Shown: piece after piece, positions 1-7,500 of the stretch | Layout of the letters: each line of letters begins with the position of its first letter | How positions within the stretch are numbered: the first letter of the stretch is position 1 | NCBI GenBank assembly: GCA_963728765.1 | Contig: CAVSKX010000004.1 | Location: forward strand, 868,001 to 932,000 | Direction of reading: 5' to 3' | Origin: AC-32 sp963728765 | GTDB taxonomy: Bacteria; Actinomycetota; Thermoleophilia; Gaiellales; Gaiellaceae | Length of the DNA: 64,000 nucleotides | Translations under genes and position numbers: made by a program | Notes under the pieces: model-generated | What the model was told of the DNA's origin: nothing | What the model saw: the letters and a program-made list of their open reading frames with translations, nothing else | Database searches by the model: none

Positions 1-393
1 GCCAAGCGTCGGCCGCTTCCCGGCGGCCACGATTCGGGCCTCGGCTCGATCGAGCGCGCGCCGCCGCTCGACGAGCTGCTTGGGAAGCCGGATCAGCCGC
101 GCTTGATTCGTGAGCGCGTTGCGCATCGCGCGGCGGATGCGGAAGCGAGCGAAGGCCGCGAAATCGGGGCCGCGGGCCGAGTCGTAGCGGTCGATCGCCT
201 CGAGCAGCCCGAGCGAGCCCTCCTGGACGAGGTCGTCGAACGGCAGGCCGTAGCCGAGGTAGCGCCGCGCGAGGGAGCGAATCAGCGGAAGGTAACTACG
301 AACGAGGCGGTCCTGCGCGCCACGGTCACCACGGCCCGCCGCCCGCAGGAGCTTGCGCAGGCGGAGCGCATCACGGGAGCTGCGATCAGGCAT
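1..393 (-). CDS. RNA polymerase sigma-70 family factor, partial (C-terminus beyond window)
   Basis: The first 131 codons are visible; the gene runs off the left edge. The ATG at 391-393 has a short purine run (AGGAA) just before it. Residues about 32-95 match sigma region 2: a hydrophobic SLARRYLGYGLPFDDLVQEG stretch, then GLLEAIDRYD, an RG pair, and an FARFRIRRAM helix that corresponds to the -10-recognition and core-binding segment. The form resembles SigB/SigF/WhiG-type alternative sigma factors more than the housekeeping sigma or small ECF types. Regions 3 and 4 are not visible, so the exact group is open. It lies upstream of nothing on its own strand in this window. Confidence 0.85.
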   Translation of the reverse strand, partial: MPDRSSRDALRLRKLLRAAGRGDRGAQDRLVRSYLPLIRSLARRYLGYGLPFDDLVQEGSLGLLEAIDRYDSARGPDFAAFARFRIRRAMRNALTNQARLIRLPKQLVERRRALDRAEARIVAAGKRPTLG

Positions 394-495
394 TTCCTGT
401 GTCGATCGTAGGACCGCGAAGCGTCCGCTGCATCGGCGAAAGCCCCGCGTTCTCTGCGGTCGATTACGGACGGCGCCCGCAGCACCTCAAGCGGC

Positions 496-524
496 CGGTG
501 TGGGCGCCTGGGGCGCCCACACCG
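496..524 (-). terminator. Hairpin downstream of the cDPGS-like gene
   Basis: A perfect 13-bp inverted repeat with a 3-nt loop lies 20 nt after the stop codon of the gene ending at 544. There is no T tract, as is common for GC-rich actinobacterial terminators. It separates that gene from the sigma-factor gene on the same strand. Confidence 0.6.
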
Positions 525-543
525 CGTGTCGCTCTCAGCGCGG

Positions 544-1893
544 TCAGCCGACGACGAACAGTTCGGCGCGCGTCGACCGGGCCTGGTGGACGATCGGCTT
601 CACGACGTCGGCGATGGTCGGTTCGCCAACCTCTTCGAGCTCGTACCGCACGTGGCGAATCGGGTGCTTCGACTCGATCAGCCGCGAGAGATCGATCGGC
701 GTGCCGGTGACGACGATGTCGCAGTCGGCGGCGTTGAGCGTCTCCTCGAGCTCGTGGAGCTGCTCGTCCGAGTAGCCCATCGCGGGCAGCTCGTTCGTCA
801 GTTGCGGCCACTTCTCGAAGACCTTCTTCAAGGAGCCGACCGCGAACGGCCGCGGGTCGACGATCTTCGCTGCGCCGGCCCTTCTCGCCGCCACGAGCCC
901 GGCACCGAACGGCATCTCGCCGTGGGTCAGCGTGGGTCCGTCGTCGACGACGAGGACCAGCTTGCCGCGCAGGTCGGGTCCCGCCTCCAGCTCCGGTGGC
1001 GACTTGGCGAACACCAGCGTGGCCATCGGATTGACCGCTTCGACGTTCTCCACGATCTGCTCGACGCTGTGCGCCTCCGCCGAGTCGACCTTGTTGATCA
1101 CCACGACGTCGGCCATCCGCAGATTGGCCTCGCCTGGGTGGTAGCGGAGCTCGTGGCCCGGGCGCAGTGGGTCGGTGACGACGATCAGCAGGTCGGGCGC
1201 GTAGAACGGGAAGTCGTTGTTGCCGCCGTCCCAGATGACGACGTCTGCCTCCGTCTCCGCCTGCCTGAGAATCGCCTCGTAGTCGACGCCCGAGTACATG
1301 ACCATTCCCATGCGCACGGGCTCCTCGTACTCCTCGCGCTCCTCCACGGTCGCGTGCGAGGCGTCGATGTCTGCCAGCGTGGCGAAGCGCTGGACACGCA
1401 TCGCCTCGAGGTCGCCGTACGGCATCGGGTGCCGCACGACCGCGACCTCGAGCCCGGCGTCGAGCAGGGCCTGGCCCACCTTGCGGCTGGTCTGGCTCTT
1501 GCCGCAGCCGGTGCGCGTGGCGCAAACGGCGATCATGGGCTTCGACGAGTGCAGCATCGTCGCGTCGGGGCCCATCAGCCGAAAGTCGGCGCCGGCCGCG
1601 AGAGCGATCGACGCCTTGTGCATCACCGTCTCATGCCTGAGATCGGAGTAGGCGAGGATGACCTCGTCGACGTGGTGTGCGCGGATGAGCTGCGTCAGCT
1701 CGTCCTCCGGACGGATCGGGATCCCCTCGGGATACCGCAGCCCTGCGAGCGGCGGCGGGTAGGTCCGCTCGTCGATCCCCGGGACCTGCGTCGCGGTGAA
1801 CGCGACGACCTGCGTGTCGGCGTCGTTGCGGAACGCGACGTTGAAGTTGTGGAAGTCGCGTCCGCCGGCTCCCATGATGATGACCTTGCGCAT
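544..1893 (-). CDS. Cyclic 2,3-diphosphoglycerate synthetase-like GTPase
   Basis: A 449-residue protein. An N-terminal Rossmann-like segment opens with RKVIIMGAGGRDFHNFN. A P-loop-like RTGCGKS is at residues 127-133, and a GTPase-type NKVD is at 267-270. This layout is that of the family annotated as cyclic 2,3-diphosphoglycerate synthetase, which in methanogens makes a thermoprotectant and phosphate store; the bacterial members are largely untested. The start at 1893 is chosen over an in-frame start 12 codons upstream because AAAGGAGG sits 6-8 nt before this ATG. It is the last gene of an apparent hsp20 - small ORF - GTPase transcript, which suggests a protective or energy-reserve role under stress (inference). 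Confidence 0.8.
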   Translation of the reverse strand: MRKVIIMGAGGRDFHNFNVAFRNDADTQVVAFTATQVPGIDERTYPPPLAGLRYPEGIPIRPEDELTQLIRAHHVDEVILAYSDLRHETVMHKASIALAAGADFRLMGPDATMLHSSKPMIAVCATRTGCGKSQTSRKVGQALLDAGLEVAVVRHPMPYGDLEAMRVQRFATLADIDASHATVEEREEYEEPVRMGMVMYSGVDYEAILRQAETEADVVIWDGGNNDFPFYAPDLLIVVTDPLRPGHELRYHPGEANLRMADVVVINKVDSAEAHSVEQIVENVEAVNPMATLVFAKSPPELEAGPDLRGKLVLVVDDGPTLTHGEMPFGAGLVAARRAGAAKIVDPRPFAVGSLKKVFEKWPQLTNELPAMGYSDEQLHELEETLNAADCDIVVTGTPIDLSRLIESKHPIRHVRYELEEVGEPTIADVVKPIVHQARSTRAELFVVG

Positions 1894-1925
1894 CTCGTTC
1901 CTCCTTTCGGCGCTCCTCTTGTCCG

Positions 1926-2057
1926 TCACTCGATGCCGAGCCCGACGGGGCTCTTCCGCTCCGTGTCCCGCAGAGGCCGCAGAGGGCGCACGGGGCTCTT
2001 CAGCCGCGGCTTCGCCACGGGTAGACGCGCCTTGGATGGTGAGGTTGCGACAGCCAT
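1926..2057 (-). CDS. Small basic protein, 43 aa (possible)
   Basis: An ATG with GAGGAG about 9 nt upstream opens a 43-codon frame rich in Lys, Arg and Pro (KARLPVAKPRLKSPVRPLRP). It fits into the gap between hsp20 and the cDPGS-like gene, 15 nt after the hsp20 stop and about 30 nt before the next gene. I recognise no family. The ribosome site, spacing and tidy fit argue for a real gene; the short length and lack of any known motif argue caution. It could be a nucleic-acid-binding or chaperone-associated peptide, but nothing shows this directly. Confidence 0.4.
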   Translation of the reverse strand: MAVATSPSKARLPVAKPRLKSPVRPLRPLRDTERKSPVGLGIE

Positions 2058-2072
2058 GTGTCCGCTCCTCGC

Positions 2073-2453
2073 TCAGCAGGGCTCTGCGTCGGGATTGATC
2101 AGGGTCGACGGGTGCCTGATCGGCAGCCGGCGCGGCTCGAGCCGCGTCCGCGGTGCCTGGATCTCGAGGGTGCCGCGCCTGTAGAGCACCTTGACTTGGT
2201 CGGCGGCAGCGTCGTCCGGGAGCCGGAAGCTCTCACGGAGCTGCTCGTGCAGGCGAAACGCCTTCCCGTTGTCCTCGATGGTCTCGAGCTGGTCACCCTT
2301 GACGGTGACCCGCGGCCCCAGTGCCTCGACCGAAAGCTCCGACTCCGCGAAGTCGGTGACGTCGAGCGTGATGACGTACGTATTTGCTTCTTCGCACACG
2401 TGTGCGTGCGTCGGCAGGCGGTGTCCGTTGCCGACCGCTCGCATAACGGCCAT
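2073..2453 (-). CDS. Hsp20/alpha-crystallin family small heat-shock protein
   Basis: A 126-residue protein. An alpha-crystallin domain spans roughly residues 18-100, with the ITLDVTDFAESELSVEALG first strands, a VTVKGDQ strand and the closing GTLEIQAPRT motif. The start ATG at 2451-2453 is preceded by AAAGGAGGAG at good spacing, so longer in-frame versions are rejected. Such proteins are ATP-independent holdases that bind unfolding proteins in the cytoplasm. The C-terminal RLEPRRLPIRHPSTL tail includes an IRH rather than the classical IXI oligomerisation motif. It is the first gene of a short transcript and has the GGTAGTT motif 78 nt upstream. Confidence 0.92.
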   Translation of the reverse strand: MAVMRAVGNGHRLPTHAHVCEEANTYVITLDVTDFAESELSVEALGPRVTVKGDQLETIEDNGKAFRLHEQLRESFRLPDDAAADQVKVLYRRGTLEIQAPRTRLEPRRLPIRHPSTLINPDAEPC

Positions 2454-2530
2454 GACTCCTCCTTTCGTCGCCCTTGGATCTCCGTCCGCAGGCCGCCGCC
2501 GCTCAGGGAAAGGCCTCTGGTCGGCGCGGG

Positions 2531-2538
2531 GAACTACC
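2531..2538 (-). promoter_or_regulatory. GGTAGTT motif upstream of hsp20 (2453)
   Basis: The minus strand reads TCGGTAGTTCC here, 78 nt before the hsp20 start. The same core occurs 82 nt before the YbaK-like gene and 93 nt before the second hsp20. It could be a -10 element of an alternative sigma factor or an activator site. It overlaps the last codons and stop of the P-type ATPase gene. Confidence 0.35.
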
Positions 2539-5188
2539 GAGCCTCGCGGTGCCTGCGGCGCGCCCGCCACAGCTCGTCGGCGCCCCAGACGATGACCGGG
2601 AAGGGAAGCAGGAGGAGCAGCGCGTCCCAGCTCGGCAACGCCATCCCGAGCGGAGCCGCGATCGGCGTGGCGACGATCACCGCCGCGAAGAGCAGCTCGA
2701 AGGCGATGCCCCAGAGCAGCAGCTTGTTCGTCGTCAGTCCGACCTCCCGCAGCGAGCGGCGCTCGGTGCGGGCGGCCAGGGCGGTGCCGACCTGGCAGGC
2801 GACGATGCCGAGGAAGGTCATCGTCGTCGCCTCCAAGTACGCCTGGTGGAGTGGGCTGCCACTGTCCGTCGCGTCGCCGGGAGACCAGCCGGCCCCCAGC
2901 AGCACGTAGAAGAACCCCGCCAGGACGAGCACCGCCGAGATCCCGCCCAGGAACAGCCACGCGCGTACGAGCATCTGCCGCCGGATGACACCCTCGCCGC
3001 GCGGCCGCGGCGCCTGGTCCATCACACCGTTCTCCGCCGGCTCACGGCCCAGGGCAAGCGCGGGCAGGGTCTCGGTCCCGAGGTCGACGGCGAGGATCTG
3101 GATGACGGTGAGCGGCAAGGGGATCAGTCCCCCGGACAGCGCGAAGGCGAGGAACGGGACAACCTCCGGCGTCGCGTGCGCGAAGATGTAGAAGACGAAC
3201 TTGCGGATGTTCGCGTAGACCCGCCGGCCGCCCTCGATCGCCTTGACGATCGAGGCGAAGTTGTCATCGGTGAGCACCATCGTCGCGGCCTCGCGAGCCA
3301 CCTCGGTGCCGGCGGCGCCCATCGCGACGCCGATGTCCGCCCGCCTGAGCGCGGGCGCATCGTTCACGCCGTCGCCGGTCATGGCGACCGTCTCGCCCTG
3401 CGCTCGCAGCGCGTCGGCGATCCGGAGCTTCGTCTCGGGCGAGGATCGCGCGAAGACGAGCTCATGCCGCTCGGCGAGGAGACGGTCGAGCGCGGCGTCG
3501 GGCACGTCGTCGAGGCGATCGGCGGGAACGACGTCGTCGCTGTGCACCCGGAGGCCGACCCGTCGCGCGACTTCGAGGGCCGTCAGAGCGTGGTCGCCCG
3601 TCACGACGAGGACACGGATGCCGGCCCGGTGGCAGGCGTCGACCGCCGAGCGAACCTCGGGACGCGGCGGGTCGAGCAGCGCGACGAGGCCGACGTACTC
3701 GAGCTCGCGTTCGACCTCGGCCCGGTCTCCCACCGAGTCGAGACGCCGACGGGCCAGCGCGAGGACGCGAAGGCCCCTCGCCGCATGCGACTCCGCCTCG
3801 GTGAGGGCCGCGGCGCGGTCGACTTCCGCGATGGCGCAGAGCGGCAGGACTCGCTCGGGCGCCCCCTTGGTGTAGGCCATGAGCCGTCCGCCCTCGTCGT
3901 CGACGGTGGTCATCAGCTTCAGCGCGGAGTCGAAGGCGAAGAGGGCGACACGGCGGGGCTCGCGCGTCGAGAGGCGCACGTCGCGGCCACGTGACTGGGC
4001 GAACGCGAGCAAAGCCACTTCGGTCGGATCGCCGGCGACGCGCCGGCCGTCCTGGTCGACCTCGGCCGTGCTGCAGGACGCTGCGACGTCGGCCAGGGCC
4101 TCCTCGTCACCGGACGCCTCGATCACGCTCATCCGGTTCTCGGTCAGCGTCCCGGTCTTGTCGGTGCAGATGACGGTCGTAGAACCGAGGGTCTCGACCG
4201 CGCTCAGCCGCTTGACCAGCGCGCCGTCCCGCGCGAGGGCCCGCACCCCGACCGCGAGGGCGAGGGTAATCGTCGGCAGCAGCCCTTCGGGGACGTTGGC
4301 CACGAGCAGGCCGACGGCGAAGACCAGGGCCTCGTGGAACGGCAGGCCGGCGACTAGGCCGAGCGGCAGGAATGCCGCGCCGACGACCACGGCGACGAGC
4401 GCGATCAGCTTGGCGACCCGCCGCACCTGCTGCTCGAGTGGGCTCTCCTCGCGGTCGACCCGCTCCGACAATGCCGAGATGCGGCCGAGCTCGGTCTGCA
4501 TCCCCGTCGCGTAGACGAGCGCCCGGGCCCGGCCGCCGGTGCAGCTCGTGCCGCTGAAGACGAGGTCGCGCGCCTCGAGCACGACGTCTGTCTCCGGCTC
4601 GCCGGCCTCACGGGTGACCGGAACGGACTCGCCGGTCAGGGCGGAGGTGTCGATCTGGAGGCGCCCTTCGATCAACCGCGCGTCCGCCGGGACCCGGTCG
4701 CCTTCGTCGAGAAACATGACGTCACCCGGCACGAGCTCACGGGCGTCCACGAGCCGGCGCTGTTCGTCCCTGAGGACCGCGATCTGGTCCGGCAGGAACG
4801 CCGCCAGCGCTTCGACGGCCCGCTCGGCCTGGTGCTCCTGCAGGAGCGCGAAGACCGCGTTGAGCAGGATGACGGCGACGATCGCGCCGGCCAGGATCGG
4901 CGTGCCCGCGAACCAGGCCAGCACCGCCGCCCCCCACAGGAGCAGCGCCAGCGGATGCATCAGCTGCGTTACGACCTCGCGCGACCAGCGGCGCCGGCCC
5001 CGCCTCGTGATCTCGTTCCGCCCGTAGGCGGTCAGACGCCGCTCGACCTCGCGCGTGCCCAGGCCGGCGGGACGCGAACGCAGGTCGGCGAACAGTCGCT
5101 CCTCGGGCTCGAGCGGGTCGGGCAACGTGTGCGGCTCCGGCGGCGCAACCACCCCTCCGGCGCGCTTTCCGTTGCCGGCGAGGTTCAT
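2534..5188 (-). CDS. P-type cation-transporting ATPase (P2-type)
   Basis: An 884-residue, full-length P-type pump. An N-terminal cation-ATPase domain (LEPEERLFADL..GL) leads to paired membrane segments at about 78-118. The actuator TGES is at 185-188. The membrane-core motif ANVPEGLLPTIT at 298-307 precedes DKTGT at 343-347, whose Asp is phosphorylated. TGDGVNDAPALRRADIG and six C-terminal membrane helices follow. The ANVPEGLLPT form is close to the P2 group of Na+/K+- and Ca2+-type pumps, so calcium or a monovalent cation is the likely substrate; the ion cannot be fixed from sequence. It follows the OsmC-like gene by 39 nt in one transcript. Only a weak ribosome site precedes the ATG. Confidence 0.93.
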   Translation of the reverse strand: MNLAGNGKRAGGVVAPPEPHTLPDPLEPEERLFADLRSRPAGLGTREVERRLTAYGRNEITRRGRRRWSREVVTQLMHPLALLLWGAAVLAWFAGTPILAGAIVAVILLNAVFALLQEHQAERAVEALAAFLPDQIAVLRDEQRRLVDARELVPGDVMFLDEGDRVPADARLIEGRLQIDTSALTGESVPVTREAGEPETDVVLEARDLVFSGTSCTGGRARALVYATGMQTELGRISALSERVDREESPLEQQVRRVAKLIALVAVVVGAAFLPLGLVAGLPFHEALVFAVGLLVANVPEGLLPTITLALAVGVRALARDGALVKRLSAVETLGSTTVICTDKTGTLTENRMSVIEASGDEEALADVAASCSTAEVDQDGRRVAGDPTEVALLAFAQSRGRDVRLSTREPRRVALFAFDSALKLMTTVDDEGGRLMAYTKGAPERVLPLCAIAEVDRAAALTEAESHAARGLRVLALARRRLDSVGDRAEVERELEYVGLVALLDPPRPEVRSAVDACHRAGIRVLVVTGDHALTALEVARRVGLRVHSDDVVPADRLDDVPDAALDRLLAERHELVFARSSPETKLRIADALRAQGETVAMTGDGVNDAPALRRADIGVAMGAAGTEVAREAATMVLTDDNFASIVKAIEGGRRVYANIRKFVFYIFAHATPEVVPFLAFALSGGLIPLPLTVIQILAVDLGTETLPALALGREPAENGVMDQAPRPRGEGVIRRQMLVRAWLFLGGISAVLVLAGFFYVLLGAGWSPGDATDSGSPLHQAYLEATTMTFLGIVACQVGTALAARTERRSLREVGLTTNKLLLWGIAFELLFAAVIVATPIAAPLGMALPSWDALLLLLPFPVIVWGADELWRARRRHREAR

Positions 5189-5227
5189 GGGGACAGCCTC
5201 AGCGCAGCCGCGAGGCCGGGACCGTCA

Positions 5228-5689
5228 TCACGTCACCGGTGCGGCAGGCTCAACCGCCTTCACCTCCACTGCGACATGCACCGGAACATCGAGCGCCTGC
5301 TCGATCAGACCCCGCTCCTCGGCGTGGGCGGCTGCGGCGCGCAGCGCGTCCTCCCCTCCGGGAACGGTTTCGAGCACGGCGTTGAGCTCGACGACGGTGA
5401 AGCCGAAGCGGCGGTCGTCCCGCCGGGACATGTGCCCCGTAGCGGTCACGGTCGCATCGAGCAACGGCGCCTCGCTCCGTTCGGCCACCGCGGCCAGCGT
5501 CAGCACGAAGCACGAAGCCGTCGCGGCGACCAGCAGGTCCTCAGGGCTCCAGTATCCGGCGAGGCCGCCGCGGAACTCCGGCGGCGTCGCCAGCTGAAGC
5601 CGCCCCTTGCCGTCGGCCTCGGCCTGCGTCAGCCGCCCTCCTCGCCAGCGGACCGAAACCGGGAACTGCATCTCCTTCATGACGCTCAC
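5228..5689 (-). CDS. OsmC/Ohr family protein
   Basis: A 153-residue OsmC-fold protein with WSPEDLLVAATASCFVLTL around the conserved first cysteine, Cys60. Family members reduce organic hydroperoxides in the cytoplasm using two cysteines. Here the segment that usually carries the second cysteine reads AEERGLIEQAL, and the protein has only one cysteine, so classical two-cysteine peroxidase chemistry is unlikely. I chose the GTG at 5687-5689 because AGGAGGTG lies 7 nt upstream; an ATG three codons later is possible. It sits between the 2TM gene (17-nt gap) and the cation ATPase. Confidence 0.85.
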   Translation of the reverse strand: MSVMKEMQFPVSVRWRGGRLTQAEADGKGRLQLATPPEFRGGLAGYWSPEDLLVAATASCFVLTLAAVAERSEAPLLDATVTATGHMSRRDDRRFGFTVVELNAVLETVPGGEDALRAAAAHAEERGLIEQALDVPVHVAVEVKAVEPAAPVT

Positions 5690-5706
5690 CGGTGCCACCT
5701 CCTCAC

Positions 5707-6015
5707 TTACGTCCGCGGAGTCAGAAGCTCGTTGGAGCGACCGGCCCGCCACTCGATCCGGAACTGCTGCTCGCGGATGCGCCTGTCTCCGTGTCGCACC
5801 CAGAGTCGGTAGTAGAAGGCGACGCCCAGGGCCCAGACGGACACGGCGAGATAGGCAAGCCAGTGTGCTCCACCGACAAAGAACTCGGCGAGAACCAGCA
5901 GTGCGAGGACGGTCGCAAGCGCGATGGCGTTACGGTGCAAGACCCTTCGCGCGTGAGCAAGCAGCAGCTCGCGCTCCGCGATCTCGTAGGCATCGAGTGT
6001 GATTGCGGCTCTCAT
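5707..6015 (-). CDS. Small 2TM-domain membrane protein
   Basis: A 102-residue protein with an N-terminal amphipathic stretch (YEIAERELLLAHARRVLHRN), two hydrophobic helices at about 32-48 and 53-68, and a basic C-terminal tail (RRIREQQFRIEWRAGR). This matches the pattern of 2TM-domain proteins, small inner-membrane proteins of unknown function often next to sensors or stress genes. An ACAGGAGGG ribosome site precedes the ATG. The gene starts 4 nt inside the end of the YbaK-like gene and is followed 17 nt later by the OsmC-like gene, so the three are probably one transcript. Confidence 0.75.
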   Translation of the reverse strand: MRAAITLDAYEIAERELLLAHARRVLHRNAIALATVLALLVLAEFFVGGAHWLAYLAVSVWALGVAFYYRLWVRHGDRRIREQQFRIEWRAGRSNELLTPRT

Positions 6016-6617
6016 GAGATTCCCTCCTGTTCAGGATCTTCTTGGGCGAGATCGGCGACCTCCGCCTCGGCCAGAGACAGCAGGTCGCCGGTATGCAGTC
6101 GAATGGACTCGTCGTGCGTCCCGGCGTCGAACAGGACAGACGTGCTGTCGAAGAGCCGCTGGTCGAGGAGCACCCGGTCGTAGGCACCGCCGACGGGCGG
6201 AACCGCGCCCAGCTCGAATTCCGGGTAAGCCCCGACGAGGTCTTCCTCGCTCGCGAGCTCGACCTCGCCCGTGCCGAGGACGAACCGCGCCTTCTCGAGG
6301 TCCAGCCGATCGACAGCACGAAGAACCGCGCGGACGTATCCGAACGGGGTTCGGAGAACCAGCGTCTTCGCGACCTGATGCGGATCCTCGTGCAACGCCT
6401 CCGCCTCGGCCAACGCGGTCTCGGTGTGCCGGTGCGGAAAAAGCTCGTACAAGACGTGCTCGCGCCGCAGCGTTTTCATCAATGCGTCAGCGGGCTGATG
6501 ACCGGTGATCATTGGTCCTCCTCTGGTGGTGGCGATCGGCGTCTCCAGGAGGCGCCTCAGTCGGCGCTCCATTCCTTCGATCTCCTCGAGAGACATCCAC
6601 GTGCCGCGCTGCGCCAC
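6012..6617 (-). CDS. YbaK/ProX-type aminoacyl-tRNA deacylase, two possible starts
   Basis: The core from about residue 40 is a YbaK-type editing domain: VLYELFPHRHTETALAEAEAL, the conserved lysine in VAKTLVL, and LELEVGAYPEFELGAVPP-like segments. Such proteins hydrolyse mischarged tRNA (for example Ala- or Cys-tRNA-Pro); here closest to the YeaK/ProX style. Two starts are credible. A GTG at 6615-6617 has AAAGGAGG 8 nt upstream and adds a 35-residue helix (SLEEIEGMERRLRRLLET). An ATG at 6510-6512 has its own AGAGGAGGACC. I give the long form (201 aa); the short form would be 166 aa. It leads the transcript that ends with the cation ATPase. Confidence 0.8.
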   Translation of the reverse strand: MAQRGTWMSLEEIEGMERRLRRLLETPIATTRGGPMITGHQPADALMKTLRREHVLYELFPHRHTETALAEAEALHEDPHQVAKTLVLRTPFGYVRAVLRAVDRLDLEKARFVLGTGEVELASEEDLVGAYPEFELGAVPPVGGAYDRVLLDQRLFDSTSVLFDAGTHDESIRLHTGDLLSLAEAEVADLAQEDPEQEGIS

Positions 6618-6698
6618 TGTTGTTTCCTCCTTTGCGCTTCAATGGTTGTCGCGCGCGAGGCGGGCGACATCAGGGCCAGTCCGGTCTCCCGCTTCGGT

Positions 6699-6706
6699 CA
6701 ACTACC
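6699..6706 (-). promoter_or_regulatory. GGTAGTT motif upstream of the YbaK-OsmC-ATPase transcript
   Basis: The minus strand reads GATAGGTAGTTGACC, 82 nt before the GTG start at 6617. The core matches the sites at 2531 and 8016 upstream of the two hsp20 genes. No clear TTGACA-like -35 is visible at 17 nt, so a non-housekeeping sigma or an activator is more likely than sigma-70. Confidence 0.35.
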
Positions 6707-6984
6707 TATCTGAGGCCGGAGACTTGCCCGTCGGCCTCGACGTCGATGTCGAACCCGGTCTCCCGCGGTACGCCGTTGGTCCGGGCGCCGAGGCCGACGA
6801 CGACCTGCCTGAGAACGCGATCGTCCATGTCGAGACAGCGCCGCCAGGTGATCGAGTGCGGGTCGAGCCCCGAGCGGGTGCAAGCGAATCCGGGGGTGGA
6901 CGCCAGCCGACGGCGCGCCGTCAGCGAAAGCGCGTACAGCGAATCAGTGCCGGAGCGGATGGCGCTGCCGGCCCCGTGGGCCAC
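6706..6984 (-). CDS. Uncertain 92-aa ORF
   Basis: An open frame from a GTG at 6984 to a TAG at 6706. The translation (LSLTARRRLASTPGF.., then WRRCLDMDDRVLRQVVVGLG) looks protein-like and has a mid-frame ATG at residue 53, but I recognise no family. No good ribosome site precedes the GTG, and the strong GAGGAAGGAGGG-type site in this area belongs to the opposite strand. Its stop overlaps the GGTAGTT motif. It could be a remnant of a longer gene. Apart from this ORF and the promoter motif, 6618-7010 holds nothing else I can support. Confidence 0.25.
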   Translation of the reverse strand: MAHGAGSAIRSGTDSLYALSLTARRRLASTPGFACTRSGLDPHSITWRRCLDMDDRVLRQVVVGLGARTNGVPRETGFDIDVEADGQVSGLR

Positions 6985-7010
6985 CGTGACGAGCAGGAAG
7001 GAGGGTTGCG

Positions 7011-7163
7011 ATGCACATCGTGATGCTGTCGATCATGGTCGCGTTGGTGGTCTGCCTGCTTTTCCTCGTGGCGTTCGCCCTGTTCACGCTCACCCCGTAC
7101 GCGCACAACGCCGATCGCCTCGCCGAACCCCGGAAGCACCAGAACAAGCCGCGGACGAGCTGA
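7011..7163 (+). CDS. Single-span membrane miniprotein, 50 aa
   Basis: An ATG with GGAAGGAGGG 6 nt upstream opens a 50-codon frame. Residues 4-26 (VMLSIMVALVVCLLFLVAF) form one strong membrane helix, followed by a short hydrophilic, basic tail (EPRKHQNKPRTS). The N-out or N-in orientation cannot be settled, but the positive tail favours a cytoplasmic C-terminus. Nothing identifies its role. It is the only plus-strand gene in the stress island, so it probably has its own promoter. The ribosome site is among the best in the region, which is why I call it despite its size. Confidence 0.6.
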   Translation: MHIVMLSIMVALVVCLLFLVAFALFTLTPYAHNADRLAEPRKHQNKPRTS

Positions 7164-7463
7164 AGGCCGCACGGGGAGTCGACGGCGCGGGCGCCCGCCG
7201 ACTACGGGAGGCTTTACATTGGACCCTTCGCAAGCGTCGTAGGCCGGGTGAGGAGGTCGCGCGACGGACGTAGCCAGCTTCCAGCGGCAGTTCCGGCCGA
7301 GGAGCTCGCCGAGACCCTGGGGTCCGTGAGCACGATCCTCGGCTGTGGGAAAGACGCCCTCGCGCGCCGGTACGTCTCCCTGGCCGCACATGGGCACGCC
7401 CCGTCGCTCGACCAGCGCGCACTCTTCGCCGGTACCGACGGCCTCCAGGCCGAGCGACGCAAA
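7164..7463. other. Intergenic region, no supported gene
   Basis: About 300 nt between the membrane miniprotein and the hsp20 terminator. Open frames exist on both strands (one of 114 codons on the plus strand from 7248), but none has a ribosome site or recognisable protein, and that frame runs on into the antisense of hsp20. A GGGAGG at 7205-7210 has only an ATT at start distance. I see no other structure here. Confidence 0.5.
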
Positions 7464-7493
7464 GCCGGGGTGGCGGGGCGCCCGCACCCCGGC
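7464..7493 (-). terminator. Hairpin terminator of second hsp20
   Basis: A 9-bp perfect stem (GCCGGGGTG / CACCCCGGC) with a GC-rich 12-nt loop starts 8 nt after the hsp20 stop on the minus strand. It is followed by TTTGC. Position and strength fit an intrinsic terminator. Confidence 0.65.
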
Positions 7494-7500
7494 GATCGGA

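Noticed and set aside
526..2184. A 552-codon plus-strand open frame
   Set aside because: Antisense of the cDPGS-like gene, whose protein has clear P-loop and NKVD motifs and a ribosome site.
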